The position numbers and the translations under genes are program-made. Source: Spisula solida (Eukaryota > Mollusca > Bivalvia > Venerida > Mactridae). Taken from it: a stretch of 64,000 nt of DNA. The notes under the pieces are model-generated. The model did no database searches. It was not told where the DNA came from and worked only from the letters and a program-made list of their open reading frames with translations. Shown here in pieces: positions 11,080 to 23,754 of this stretch. The stretch covers positions 54,419,401 through 54,483,400 of the forward strand of contig OX365948.1 of assembly GCA_947247005.1 (NCBI GenBank), read 5' to 3'. Position 1 is the first letter of the stretch, and every line of letters begins with the position of its first letter.

Positions 11080-11589
11080 TATAATATCGTGCTATATCTT
11101 AAACTAAATAACATAAGATAACTTCCTGTATTTAGTTTTTATCTATAACTTTCTATTCTAGATACCTCATTCCTGATGCTATCCATCGCCAATAGTGTAC
11201 GAGAAAAGAGAAGTCAGTCTTCCCATTTTGATGTTGAATTGTTAGATTTGTATAATATACAATTCAAAAACAATTCAACATTGTATAATTTTTATTATAC
11301 ATGTATGTTATGTGTCCTTGAGTGATACTAGTTAGCCTCGTATGAAATGTATTTAAAGTAAATAGAATAATATATAATTCTTTCCTTTAGTCAAATACAC
11401 CGAAACTGTGAATTATTTAAAACTCGGCAGACTATTTAAGTATGCCCGCGAGGACATGGAATGTGTATATCACACGTTTTAGATCTAAATACAAAGACAT
11501 AGAATTGCGTCTTTTATACGTTTTAGATCTAAATGCTTCAAAAAAAGCCCTAATGATGCTTTACATGCTCTAGATACTGAATCTTTACC

Positions 11590-11787
11590 GCCTCCTGGAC
11601 AGCCTTGTGGTAGAGCGTCCGCTTCGAGTACGTGAGGTCACGGGGTAGTTACTTGTACCAGGCCGCGTCATACCAAAACGGAATAAAAATGGTATACCAA
11701 ACATTCCCTGGCTTCTCTCATACATTCGTCGCAATAGATACCATCAGGAATGAGGTGTTGAAAGTGATTTATATAGGTTGCAAAGTG
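11590..11787 (+). mobile_element. tRNA-headed SINE, family S1, diverged copy
   Basis: The head 'gcctcctggacagccttgtg' and the body words 'ggcttctctcatac', 'atcaggaatgaggtg' match the SINEs at 29043 and 50674 in the same order. The B-box region is damaged, so internal promoter function is doubtful. It runs directly into the dispersed repeat at 11788. Confidence 0.75.
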
Positions 11788-12060
11788 TTTATTCAGATCA
11801 GTCACTTGTATAAAACTTTGCAATATCATAACATTGCATTTGTACGGTTTTAACCATTTTAATTTGAGGAAAAGGCAGTGAAAATCAATACCTTATTCAC
11901 TAAGCTACATACTAATACACATAATATCTATTAAAATAAGACATTAATAAGAGAAATTGCAATGATTATGTACGCAGTGTTATGTAAACAAGTGACTAAC
12001 CTGAAAAATCCATTTATATTGATGCAACCTGTTATGTACACTAGAGGTGATCAACAATTA
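11788..12060 (+). repeat. Dispersed repeat family D, copy 1
   Basis: It aligns over ~270 bases with 23473-23750 (same strand) and, inverted, with 18165-18400. Shared words are 'cattgcaatatcataaca'-like sequence, 'ggcagtgaaaa' and 'cacataatatctattaaaat'. On the minus strand each copy has a 'gcttagtgnataaggnatt' block resembling a tRNA A-box, but no clear B-box, so a SINE origin is only a possibility. Confidence 0.7.
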
Positions 12061-14146
12061 CGCCGAAAAATGCTCTGAACTCTTTGTTACCAGACCAATA
12101 ACAGTTACTGACTGAATATCGATCATAATATAGATTTGCGTATTGCAAATAAATAACAAATAAAACATTAAATCAAAGGTAATATTTGATCGAATTACCA
12201 TAGAAACCGTAACGTCAATTCGTACATCTACTTTGCGCAGCTGGTGTTTGAAACATTTCATTTCTTTAATTATATCATCGTGGTTTCCGTACAGGCGTAG
12301 GTAGACAATACACACAATGAACTGGGTTGTAAATAACAAAGTCGGTGATTATTGAGATGTTGGTTGATGAGTTTTTCAACTATGCTCAACAAAAATAAAA
12401 AAGTATCCATATAGATCTAGAAGCTTAGGTTTCCTATCCATACCACAGTTTGACCTTTCCGTTTTTCAAAAAGGATTGTCACAAACAGAGTCAGTTTGGT
12501 GGAATTTATCAACGGCCTTTGATCCAATATTAAAAGGGCTGCAAAAGGGTCTGTGAAAAATCAGTTTGTTTGTGTGATTTTTATGACAAAATAAGTGATA
12601 TGGTATGAATAGAACTATATCTAACACACCCCGATAAAGAAATTAACTAGTTTTGTTAAGAGTTGAATACAAATGCTCTTATTTTAATTCAAAGGGAGGT
12701 AACATAGATTCTATTAAAGTTTTACTCAATCGGCATCAAGTTTAGATATCGAAATGGACTTTCTTAACACTGATACATGTTTTATGTGTAGTCCTGAAGC
12801 AGTCAACTGCCTTAAATCTGATTTTTTTAAATAAATACCGGTATAATACTGCTTAAACAAACTTATTCCCCTGTTTGTGTTCAGTATTGCAATGATGCCT
12901 TCCTTAGAATTCTTAAACAATGTCGGCAGTTCAATAGCTACAATGTTTCTACTTGAAAATTCTTCATTAAACATTGCCATATAAAAACATGAAAAGTGGA
13001 TTATTTTTATTTTGCTGAGTGTAGGCTATGTTTGTATTCCAATATTAATAATGCAATTTAAAACATTACACACTCGTCCAATCACTTTTGTGTTCACATG
13101 AATTACATTTAAAACGTGTATTTGTAGCGTATACACAAATTAAATTAAAATTTCAACAGAAACTTTAATCAAATAATCCGCCCAACAATCATCATCAACT
13201 TAGACAGAAATAAAAACAATGGCGATTAATTCCTGCGCGACTGCAATGCTCAAGATTAACCGGAAGTACATATCCATCAATTTACGGGCATGCGCAATAA
13301 ACACAAAGTAGTGCGAGAAAATAAAGGTCATCAGCAAACGCCGAATCTTAGATGTTTAACCCAAAATAATCACAGTATGTTGCATATGGACAGCTATTAT
13401 TTCGAAAATAGAAACAATTTAGAAATCCAATGTTACTAAAACGTTTATTTACAGTCATTAAAATTTATTATAACTAAAACACGTATTTTATCAATTCTAC
13501 AGAAATACGCTGAACTCAAAATTGGCATTTATTTTGCTACTTTCAGTCGGTCCTATATGAGTACGAAGGGTGATCATTAAAGACGCGGAAAAAGCTTAAA
13601 CTGTGTTTCTGTATTCGGCATTGTGAGTCTATAAAACTTTCTAAATATGCAGATAAATTTATATCAAATTGATTCACCACTGACCGTTCATATTAATTTA
13701 AATCTGAACAAACACGTTTTCCTATGGCAACGTCACTAGAAGATATGCGGCCCAAAAATAAATATAAATTCACTAACCTAGGTATTTACGTATCATGAAA
13801 ATGGTATTATCAAACTGAACAGTACATAACTATTTCTACAAATCAAATTAGGAAGATTTAGCCAAGCTAATCAAATGATCTGTAGAGATCGGAGCCTCGG
13901 GATGCAGACAAGTTAGAACAATCAATCATTAACGATGTTAACCAGGATGTGTAACGACCAGCAATTATTCAACAACCCAGTAAATGTCACGTAGTAATGT
14001 TCAGTCATAAAAGCGCACTAATTCCCAATAGCACCACAATGCTCACAGGGTTACCTATGGGGTACCGTTAACGCCATCGTCGTTTCGATACAAGTATATT
14101 GTAGACACGGTTGGACGATGCGAAGCGTTGATCTAATTAAAATATC
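12061..14146. other. No gene recognised
   Basis: AT-rich sequence with several short open frames, none with a recognisable domain or good splice context. The 84-codon minus-strand frame at 12726-12980 has an even composition but matches nothing I know. Confidence 0.45.
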
Positions 14147-14955
14147 GTGGTGCACCATAGGACCATGCAAAGATACGATAGGGTGGTGCAAAGATACAAA
14201 AGGGTGGGGCAAAGATACGATAGAGTGGTGCAAAGATACGATAGGGTGGTGCAAAGATACGATATGACCATGCAAAAAACGATAGGGTGGTGCAAAGATA
14301 CGACAGAACCATGCAAAGATACGATAAAAAACATGCAAAGATACGATAGGGTGGTGCAAAGTTACGATAGGGTGGTGCAAAGATACGATAGGGTGGTGCA
14401 AAGATACGATAGGACCATGCAAAGATACGATAGGGTGGTGCAAAGATACGATAGGACCATGCAAAGATACGATAGGGTGGTGCAAAGATACGATAGGGTG
14501 GTGCAAAGATACGATAGGGTGGTGCAAAGATACGATAGGACCATGCAAAGATACGATAGGGTGGTGCAAAGATACGATAGGGTGGTGCAAAGATACAAAA
14601 GGGTGGGGCAAAGATAAGATAGGACCATGCAAAAATACGATAGGGTGGTGCAAAGATACGATAGGGTGGTGCAAAGATACGATATGGCCATGCAAAGATA
14701 CGATAGGGCCATGCAAAGATACGATATGGATGCAAAGATAAGATAGGGTGGTGCAACGATACGATAGAGTGGTGCAAAGATACGATAGAGTGGTGCAAAG
14801 ATACGATAGAGTGGTGCAAAGATACGATAGAGTGGTGCGAAGATACGATAGGGTGGTGCAAAGATACGATAGGACCATGCAAAGATACGATAGGACCATG
14901 CAAAGATACGATAGGACCATGCAAAGATACGATAGGACCATGCAAAGATATGATA
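14147..14955. repeat. 21-bp two-state minisatellite, ~38 units
   Basis: The unit alternates irregularly between two forms: 'gtggtgcaaagatacgatag' and 'accatgcaaagatacgatag' (each plus one base). Because 21 is a multiple of three and the unit has few stops, long frames appear on both strands in several registers (for example a repeated RYDRVVQ heptad on the plus strand). Open frames in many registers at once, with no flanking coding signal, argue against a protein. A few units are damaged or shortened (near 14270-14335 and 14726). Confidence 0.97.
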
Positions 14956-15139
14956 TATTGACGATTTGTACACATCAGAAAGAACTGCATGTTATTGCCG
15001 TTGAAAGTTCACGAGCATACATTTAGCGAACTTCAATTATTCACGAAAATAGCGATCACTTATCCTTGGCGAACATATATGATTTTATAGCATTATATTC
15101 TAAGAAAGCATAGCGTCACTGTAACAGCTTTATAAATGA

Positions 15140-15375
15140 CCAGCTTTAATATTCTGATCACCTCGGGCTTTATGCCATGATTGCAATAGACGTGAAATAC
15201 CGATATTTCAAGATTGTGGCATCACCATTCGGGTAACCTCAGTCTATATAATACGTTGTAATTTACGGAAAAGACCGATGTTTCACAATAGCAGCTTCAC
15301 CATTCGGATTTCCCCGGCCTTTATTCATTGCGATTGACGAAAATGGCCGATGTTTCCCGATTGCAGCATCACCAG
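15140..15375. repeat. Degenerate ~95-bp repeat, about 2.5 units
   Basis: Units share 'accgatgtttc', 'gcagcttcaccattcgg' and 'cggcctttat' variants. Similar fragments, such as 'cggaaatggccgag', recur at 16510 and 4170. Confidence 0.6.
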
Positions 15376-15639
15376 ACATTGGATATAAAATTGGATGATT
15401 TGCATATAATCTACATACATCACAGTAAGTGAAGACATTAACAGCAATGAATACAAAATACGGTAATGTTTTATTTCGTCAGAAAGAAACACATTTAACA
15501 ACCTAGTCGAGAGATAAACAGGTTGTTTCTTCATTTCGTTGAAACATATTTTGAAAATCAAAGCAAGCAAATGGCAATAGTCATCATTTTGAATGGTGCT
15601 AATATCTAGAACTAAGAAATAACGAATATGTACCTGCGG

Positions 15640-15955
15640 TTTATCGTAGAATAAAGCACCATCAAAAGTACGGATGCGTAGAAATTAAATCACGAATACA
15701 CATCACGATTAATTTAATATACGCATCTGAACAAGTGACCGTGCTTTATAACAGATAAAACACAGGTGCATATTCATTAATTCAATTCTAACATAGCCCA
15801 TATTCCGCATTTAACAACACAGCAAGACCTAGTAACCGGGGCACTATTTTCTTCCTCGGAACACAATTAGGTTATTTGCCGTAGATGTGTTTAAACGGTA
15901 ATTCATACACACCTTAGTTTTCTCTGCGTGTATAAAGGTGAAACTGATGGTTGTG
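15640..15955 (-). mobile_element. Fold-back element, family B, copy 2
   Basis: On the minus strand this follows the order of 3320-3750: 'gttccgaggaagaaaa', then a 'caattgtg'-flanked body, then a hairpin with arms around 'gatgcgtatattaaatt' and 'aatttctacgcatc'. It lacks the hAT-like insertion, so it acts as an empty-site reference for that element. Confidence 0.7.
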
Positions 15956-17079
15956 TTAGAATACTTAATTATGCTGAAACTTTACATAAATGAAACAGTT
16001 AAACTCTAGATGAACCAATTCCAAACAAACATAACCTACTCTAAGTAAAACCGTTCATATAAATTGACGACATAAATGAAATACAATAAAAACACTTTTT
16101 TGACATCGTAGAAATATCCGACAATATCCGCGTAGTTTCTCAAGCAATACTTCATCATTCGACCTGTCATACGATGAATTACTGTACGCGAGAACTTTGT
16201 GACGACGCGTTTCTCGTACAATGTTCGGATGTTGTTTTCCAAGAAAATATTGATAGCTTAATCTAAACCCGGAATAATGGAATGAAATGGACTGTGTTAG
16301 CCGGCTAATATCGAATACTTCATTTTTTTCTAGTAACAGAGAATTCTAGCCATTCAAGTAGCTGTTGGCAACAAACGAGATGTCATGTCATTCCACGACA
16401 GATACGGAGTATGCCGCATTTAAGAATTATGATAAAATAGAAGATATATGAATTACGAAAGGCCGTTCGACATTCTGATCACCTACAATAATTACCGGAG
16501 ACAAACGGAAATGGCCGAGTTTTCACGATTGGCCGTTCGAGAATCTTACTGCACAAATGCAGCGATATATGACTGAAACAGACGAGATTAAACAAACCTT
16601 GTTCTTCGTATTCCATTTCCACGTAACAAAGGTTTGAGCCGGGAGCATTGAATCACTTGCGTACCCTTTGTTATCTGTTCCGGTCACTTTCGTACCCACC
16701 TGGAATTTAAATTTTAAATATGCCTATGCACACGGAATTTCTCGGTAATTGTGGAGCGATGATAACTAATCATCCGGGAAGTTATTTCGGTTGTTTGATA
16801 CATAATTATAGACCTACCAGAAATAGACGAATTAGAATCGTTTACTGTTGATCAAGAATAGTATTGAACTACTATCACATTTGCTGTTCTATATTGTTCT
16901 CCCGGGCCTTTGATATTGTACTAGATATGAATCAGACAATGGAATTGTAGGCAAATTAAGCGACACGGACAATCACTTCTCTCTGTGAATATATGAATGT
17001 CCATTGATCGTGTTGACCTTGGACACAAGGATTCAGCGACAAAATCGCTACAATGTTTTACGCTAGATTCAACACGTAA
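15956..17079. other. No gene recognised
   Basis: I see no exon or RNA gene. A block near 16650 ('actttcgtacccacctgg') has a relative near 18700 ('aatttcgtacccacacttgg'), so the 34-bp array between them is flanked by related sequence. Confidence 0.4.
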
Positions 17080-18140
17080 TTCAGTTATTTACCACAGATG
17101 GCTTCAGTTATGTACGACAGTTTACTTAAGTTATGTACGACAGTTGACTTCATATATGTACGACAGTTGACTTCATTTATGTACGACAGTTGACTTAAGT
17201 TATGTACGACAGTTGACTTAAGTTATGTACGACAGTTATGTACGACAGTTGACTTGCCAAGTAGTTCAGTTATGTACGACAGCTGACTTACCAAGTAGTT
17301 CAGTTATGTATGACAGTTGACATAACAAGTAGTTCAGTTATGTACGACAGTTGACATAACAAGTAGTTCAGTTATGTACGACAGTTGACATAACAAGTAG
17401 TTCAGTTATGTACGACAGTTGACAGAGCAAGTAGTCAGTTATGTACGACAGTTGACATAACAAGTAGTTCAGTTATGTACGACAGTTGACATAACAAGTA
17501 GTTCATTTATGTACGACAGTTGACATAGCAAGTAGTTCAGTTATGTACGACAGTTTACATAACAAGTAGTTCATTTATGTAAAACAGTTGACTTAGCAAG
17601 TAGTTTAGTTATGTACGACAGTTGATATAATAAGTAGTTCAGTTATGTGCGACAGTTTACATTACAAGTAGTTCAGTTATGTATGACAGTTTACATTACA
17701 AGTAGTTCAGTTATGTGCGACAGTTGATATAATAAGTCGTTTAGTTATGTGCGACAGTTTACATTACAAGTAGTTCAGTTATGTACGACAGTTGATATAA
17801 TAAGTCGTTTAGTTATGTGCGACAGTTTACATTACAAGTAGTTCAGTTATGTACGACAGTTTACATTACAAGTAGTTCAGTTATGTATGACAGTTGACAT
17901 AACAAGTAGTTCAGTTATGTACGACAGTTGATATAATAAGTCGTTTAGTTATGTGCGACAGTTTACATTACAAGTAGTTCAGTTATGTACGACAGTTGAC
18001 ATAACAAGTAGTTCAGTTATGTACGACAGTTGATATAATAAGTAGTTCTGTTATGTACGACAGGTGACATAACATGTAGTTCACTTATATGACATAACAG
18101 CAAGTCAGTTTTGTACCACAGTTGGCATAACAAAAAGTGT
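17080..18140. repeat. 34-bp minisatellite with 68-bp dimer structure
   Basis: The unit combines 'agttatgtacgacagttgac' with 'ataacaagtagttc'. The left end uses a shorter ~23-bp form ('ttaagttatgtacgacagtt'). From ~17600 the array alternates a 'gtacgacagttgatataata' form and a 'gtgcgacagtttacattaca' form, which gives a 68-bp dimer. No open frame runs through it. Confidence 0.95.
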
Positions 18141-18164
18141 TAGTTAGATGAAAACAAACTGACA

Positions 18165-18400
18165 CGTGTATAAATCGATTAATCAGGTCAGTCACTTGTT
18201 AACATAAAATTGTGTACATAAACATTGCACTTTCTTTTATTAAATTAATGTCTTATTTTAATATAGTAGAGCTCTATGTACCTTAGTGAATAAGGTATTG
18301 GTTTCACTGCCTTTTTCTCGAATTATTTTTTAAAATAATAAAAATACAATTTTATGATATTGCAATGTTTGTGACAGACGTGAATAAACGGATTGATTTA
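18165..18400 (-). repeat. Dispersed repeat family D, inverted copy
   Basis: On the minus strand it aligns with 11788-12060 and 23473-23750. The block 'accttagtgaataaggtatt' on the plus strand here corresponds to the A-box-like block of the family. It abuts the end of the 34-bp array. Confidence 0.65.
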
Positions 18401-18984
18401 TATGTCCGCAGATTTCAATTGGCCAAACCAATATACTGTTCTAAGCTAATAAATAATGCAAAGATATTAATGGTAAATCCCCAGACGGTTGTACAGCTTT
18501 TATATCCAGTGACAGTGTACACCTCCCGAGTAGAAATTAGAAAAAAACTTAAGGTCAGAAAGATTAGTGCCAGCTGAGTGATTTGGATCGAAGCTAATTA
18601 AATCACTGACGAACTGGAGTACACTTTGTACCCTGTAGGCTCTATCACTTTAACCATTATGCCGGGAACCGTCAATCACGTTCGTACCCATTTCTATTCG
18701 TTCTGGCTAATTTCGTACCCACACTTGGTCAAGGGAAACTAATATTTCTCTCATCTAATTCACAAGCGTAGAACTACAAATTCTCAGACTGTTGAAATAC
18801 CTTGTACGAACATTTGGGACGTACTTATAAAGTCATACACTCAAACATAGTTTTAGTGACGGATGTTATTGAATTATTCATCATTACGTATGTCGGGTTG
18901 CAGAAGAAAATGTACATTTTTTAAGTGAGCATTGAAGAAGGCCTTATAAATTAAGTTTAATTAAAGGCGCACTGTATAGTGTGA

Positions 18985-19190
18985 ACATATTAACATAGTC
19001 CTTGACCTTTATGCATGAATATAAAAACAAGCTTCGATCTTGTGCAAAATATATCAATTTCCAACTGTTTCCGTCCGCCAGTATGAAAATACAGGCCGAA
19101 ATAAAATTATAGACGAGAATTCAACTGCTAAATTATGCTAATAGAAGGTTCGAGGTCCAGGTTAATTTGTTTTAAAAAAAAATTAAATTA
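18985..19190 (+). repeat. Dispersed repeat family E, copy 1
   Basis: It shares 'gaccttnatgcatgaatata', 'aatatatcaattt' and 'aatagaaggttcga' in order with 50085-50345. No transposon class is recognised. Confidence 0.6.
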
Positions 19191-19837
19191 TTTTTCCATA
19201 CCAAACTACAGTCTATACTCGTAGTTTATGTTAAGTTCACGAGCCGCATGATCGAAGGGCTAAACTCTATTGCAAAAACATTGACTTACACGAAACTTCT
19301 AAGAACAATAGAAATGTCACCTCACACCGGACTCGTGTCCTGACTTCATCTAAACCGTTCAAACCCAACTAGACTCCGATAGACGTATTGCGAACCACAC
19401 ATAAATATGCAAACGAAAGTATGACAGTGCTAACATGTCAAAAGTCAATGAGGTACAATGTACAAACGTTTTTTCTCACGATTCAGCTTGTTCAGCGTAT
19501 TCTCATCCTCTATTGGTTTTCAAAATTGATTATTGAAATTGTCTAGAGAATGTACCAACTAACTCGAACGCATGGTAACCTTTAGTCTGGCTTGAATCGT
19601 CTATATAAATTTAAATGTTTGTCTAGGGACATCGTTGTTTTGGTTCGTTATAAGCCATATTCGCTTCACAGATATAACGAAATTCGTTGTAAAACCACTA
19701 AAACGTACGTATATACGAGATAGTTTTCTAACCAGGGGACATGACGCTTTATTTCATAGCTTAACGTTATGCGGCTAGGGAATGTCAAACTAATAAGTAT
19801 GCTTATTTGAAATTGCCCTCTAAAACCTTCGTCCAAA

Positions 19838-20035
19838 ACTTGGAATTATGTCCAATAAGTTGTCATTTGGTGCTTATTTTGGACACAAGGTCCTGCATAT
19901 TTGACAAGTGGTCCTTAGAAAAGCCCTTGCTTCGTTTTGATTGTTCTTCTACTGTACATAATTAAAGTTTTCCAATGCCGTCTGGTTTTAATGTTAGACA
20001 CATGTCGTACAATGACGTCTATAAAATGTGAAACA
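19838..20035 (+). repeat. Diverged local duplication, copy 1
   Basis: It matches 20555-20770 with gaps: 'cttggaattatgtcca', 'ggtccttagaaaag' and 'attgttcttctactg' appear in the same order in both. Confidence 0.65.
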
Positions 20036-20259
20036 ACTACTAACCCTGTCACCGTGTGGGACCGTCTGTCTAACGTATATCTATATCGACAAGGGGTCCT
20101 ATAGTGTATCAAGTTTACTGTCTCATTTAAGACTGGAAGAGACCTGCAGACAAATCAATTATCGTCGACACTAGATTTCCTTCCTTCCTGCATGTAACTT
20201 CCTGAGACAGTCATATATTCTATGCTCTTCAGTCAGGAGAATTCCGCTGAATAAATATT

Positions 20260-20458
20260 TACAAAACAAAAACGTTTGTCATCGTCTGGAATTCACGGAT
20301 AAATATGGCAAATACTTGAATGCAGCTCCAGAATCCATGACTATTAAACACTTGAAATGATATTTGGGGTCGGCATGGAAATCTACCTCTACACAGTGAA
20401 ATTCCATGTCCACTGCATGCTAAACATGTGATTGAAAACATGGGAAGTAACTCTGGGT
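20260..20458 (-). repeat. Dispersed repeat family F, minus copy
   Basis: On the minus strand it matches 38290-38470, sharing 'tgttttcaatcacatgttt' and 'agtcatngattctgga'. Its inner end also matches 23395-23455 ('aattcacggat'). It runs into the mariner-like end at 20459. Confidence 0.65.
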
Positions 20459-20518
20459 ATTGGACTAAGTAACGAATGTTTAACATAGAACCTCCGTTTT
20501 TTGGGACACCCTGTATGT
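20459..20518 (-). mobile_element. Solo mariner-like terminal repeat
   Basis: On the minus strand this begins 'acagggtgtcccaaaaaacg', the form of a mariner terminal inverted repeat. No matching opposite end or transposase is nearby. It may be the end of family F, whose copy lies directly adjacent. Confidence 0.55.
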
Positions 20519-20554
20519 TTATAAGATTTTGCCACTGAATCGTTTGTCGAAAAC

Positions 20555-20770
20555 TTGGAATTATGTCCATTAAGGTTGCCCAGTGCATTGTTAAGTGTCA
20601 TTTGGACCCTTACCTATCTAATTAAAAATATGACAAAAATACTCTTAGAACTTGATATATGGTCTTTAGAAAAGTCTATGCAGCTTTTAAATTGTTCTTC
20701 TTCTATGCATAAATAAAGTTGCACAGACCACTGTCGTCTGTTCTAATGTTTACAATGACGTATACAAGTC
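20555..20770 (+). repeat. Diverged local duplication, copy 2
   Basis: This is the partner of 19838-20035, separated by ~720 bases that include the family F copy and the mariner-like end. Confidence 0.65.
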
Positions 20771-22699
20771 AAATAGTTCCTGCGAGCAAATGATGTACCG
20801 ACTTCATTTGCCAGAGAATTGACAGGATCCTCGACTTTCTATCTGCATAATTCAACGGCTGATGTGTATAAAATTAAGCATGAAAATCTCAAAATTGTGA
20901 GAGAAAAATAAGCGCGATAGGCCGGTAGCTTTCAAATTGGGAAAACTATATGCACGATAATTTGACATACGAAATTTATCAACAAATTGTTAAATAATTT
21001 CATGTATAACAAACCAATTTTCAAGACACTTAATTGCATATTATGACTCCCTTGTTCCATATAATATTTATATGCTTATAAATAAAACCTCGTATCAGTT
21101 CATTAAAAGGTATTATCATGAGACATGTTTTAAGTGTTCAACAATATCAAAGATCATAAACCAATTCCGATAATTCCATGACAATTGACTGGGAAGCGCT
21201 GTGCTTATGCAGCTGCAGTCACCTGCTGTTTAGATCCATGGTCTCAATATTGCCTAGCGCTCACTGAAATTTCGGATAGTTCTGATTTCTTCGGTAAATA
21301 AACTATTGCAATGCGACAAAGACCGATGTTATCCGCATGGAATAATGGAATTAGTCTGGTTCACGACATTCTTACAAAATGCATATTTTTTTGGATTTGT
21401 TTTTTGAAATCGTAAACCATCGAGAACAGGTCACGTGCCCCTCCATGGACTTTTTACTTAATGCTATCCAATATACCTCGCAGGTAATAACACACGAAAC
21501 GATTACTAACCCTGTCACCGTGTAGAACCGTCTCGTCGGCTGGCTCTAATAGTCTCCAATGTCGATTTTTTTCAAAAATGAGTTTTTTGCATTTTCTGTC
21601 TAATTCGACATTGCTCAATGTCCTGTGAAAAAATGACGTCATAATTTCAAGTGCAAAGTGCTTTTTGTCAGTAATGTTTTGCTCAAAGTCCAGTATTTGA
21701 AACACTACGTAGCGTGCATGTTGCTGAATGTCCCGGAGATTGGTTACTCTAAGAGCAACTTAAACTAAAATAAATAAAGTTGACCAATTGCCGTCCTTTA
21801 TGTTGTCACGTGATTAACTGAAATGTTTAATATTAAGTTGCTCATTGTCCTCAAGTAAGTCGTTCTTATATTATCCAATGTCCAGATCAACCAATGAAAC
21901 AGCGTTATTTCGGTAATATTTTGTCCAAACTCCAGGTGTGCAACTACCAAATGCAAAAGTTGCTCAATGTCCAAATTCGGGATAACATACTTTTTCAAAA
22001 CAGACGTTTCTACGTCAATTTTAAGGCAGAATAATGAATGCACTGGGAAGAATGAAGCCATAGTATTATATCTACGTTTTTAAAATTTTAAAATCGGTTG
22101 ACATAAAGATATTTGACAAAGTCAAATGTTCAACCCTCATTTTCTCCAAAACATGATTTTGGCACTTTGATCACTATTAGAACCAGCCGACGGTCTGTCT
22201 AGCGTTTATCTACACTCAGTCGCAAAAGAAAGTACGAGTCGTATACTTGTTTATAATTGAAATTATTTCATCTGAGGTTAAAAGAAACAAACAAAATGTT
22301 AATATTTACTAAATAGTATGTTTATATGAGATTTTAAGATCAATAAATAACATGTCAATATATGCAATACTACTTTAAATACATGTATAGTAAACAGCCT
22401 TGACACCTGAAAAATCTAATTCACAAAAGTGTTCAAATATTATACGTTGTTACCTCCTCTTGACCATGATAGTATTTCTCGTACATTTACGTTTTTGGTT
22501 GTTCATGGCTTAATGAACCCCTGTCTTAAATATTGAAGAAAAAAACTTTATTGATAAACTCTTCTGGTAGTCAACAGCTTATTCACAACGTTTCATGCAG
22601 AAATATCAATAAATTAAGGATTTTTTCATTTTTTGACGATTTAACATTTGTGTTAATTTAATTTTTCAAGGACAAAGGCTGTTGACTATACTTGTGAGG
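20771..22699. other. No gene; an old internal duplication
   Basis: Between ~21560 and ~22000 related phrases such as 'ttgctcaatgtcc' recur, which suggests an ancient duplication of ~250 bases. Minus-strand frames of 83 and 87 codons lie on it, but they show no domain or splice support. Confidence 0.4.
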
Positions 22700-22701
22700 T
22701 A

Positions 22702-22917
22702 CTGTAAAATCACATATTTTCGTGGGTATTAAATTTCGTGGATTTTGATAAAAATGCATTTTCGCGGGGTCGTAAATTCGTGGATTACAGAACATGACAA
22801 GATAAACCCATGACTGGGTTTGAGAGACCGATTAATCGTGGGGATTAGATTTCGTGGCCGAGTTCAACAATGAAATCAACGAAAATCCAAATCCCTCGAA
22901 AAATAATGATTTTACAG
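22702..22917. mobile_element. TA-flanked MITE, family G, short copy
   Basis: Inverted ends 'ctgtaaaatca' and 'tgattttacag' are bounded by TA on both sides. Internal words 'attttcgtgggtattaaatt' and 'ggattagatttcgtgg' recur in the longer copy at 47512-47882. The TA duplication is consistent with a Tc1/mariner-type or related element. Confidence 0.8.
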
Positions 22918-23071
22918 TATTGCACTTATTGACACGTTATTGTTATGTCTTAAAATATCAGATAACCATCCAATTCGGTAAATAAACTTTTTTTGTTTGT
23001 TTTAATCCCAGATGATATAATATAATTCTTTTGCGACTATGTGTATATCGACAAGGTGTTCTATAGTGTAT

Positions 23072-23345
23072 CAGGCCCCGGTCTCCCGAAGCATCTCAAG
23101 TAGAAATCTCAACTCAAATTGAGATTTCGCTCAAGTGAAGAGTATAAATTTGAGATCATTCTTAAGTTTGTGCTCAAAACATTTTACTGTAATAAACTCA
23201 GAACGATGTATCCGTTTTGTGGTGCCAACTTTGAGTCTGGACTCCCATGGAAATTATCTCAAAGACACATACCAGGCCCTGATCTCCCGAAGCATCTCAA
23301 GTCGAAATCTCAACTCAAATTGAGATTTTGCAGAAGTAAGAGTCT
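23072..23345. mobile_element. Two truncated CAGGCCCC MITE copies, head to tail
   Basis: A left end 'caggccccggtctcccgaag' starts at 23072 and runs to ~23271 without its right end. Directly after it a second left end, 'caggccctgatctcccgaag', starts at 23273 and stops near 23345. Both belong to the family whose full copy lies at 23755-24010. Confidence 0.8.
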
Positions 23346-23472
23346 ATTAGATATCTATTAGAGATATAGACATACAAAAATTAATACTCGCTGGAACATC
23401 ATGTTTGTCAACGTCTGAAATTCACGGATTAATAAGGTGAATACATGAATGCATTCTCGTCTGCTGTCGGTC

Positions 23473-23750
23473 CGTTTATTCAGGTCTGCCACTTGTATGC
23501 GAACATTGCAATATCATAACATTGTAGTTTTATTGTTTTAAACATCTTAATTGGAGTAAAGGTGGCAGTGAAAACCGCGAATGCCTTATCCACTAAGCCA
23601 CATACTTAAACACATAATATCTATTAAAATCAGACATTAACAAGAGAAGTTGTAATGTTTATGAACATGTTTGTTATATGTAAACAGATGCCTGACATGA
23701 GTAATTGATTTATAGAGGATAACAGTTACTTGCATCAGAATTGTGTTGAC
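23473..23750 (+). repeat. Dispersed repeat family D, copy 2
   Basis: It aligns with 11788-12060. The plus-strand block 'gccttatccactaagccaca' reads, on the minus strand, as a clear A-box-like 'tggcttagtgg'. It ends next to the MITE at 23755. Confidence 0.7.
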
Positions 23751-23754
23751 ACTC

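Noticed and set aside
12726..12980. 84-codon minus-strand frame
   Set aside because: Balanced composition only; no known motif, no flanking exon and no second copy.
14051..14990. Open frames of 156-296 codons on both strands
   Set aside because: They are produced by the 21-bp tandem unit; several registers on both strands are open at once and no splice or start context supports any of them.
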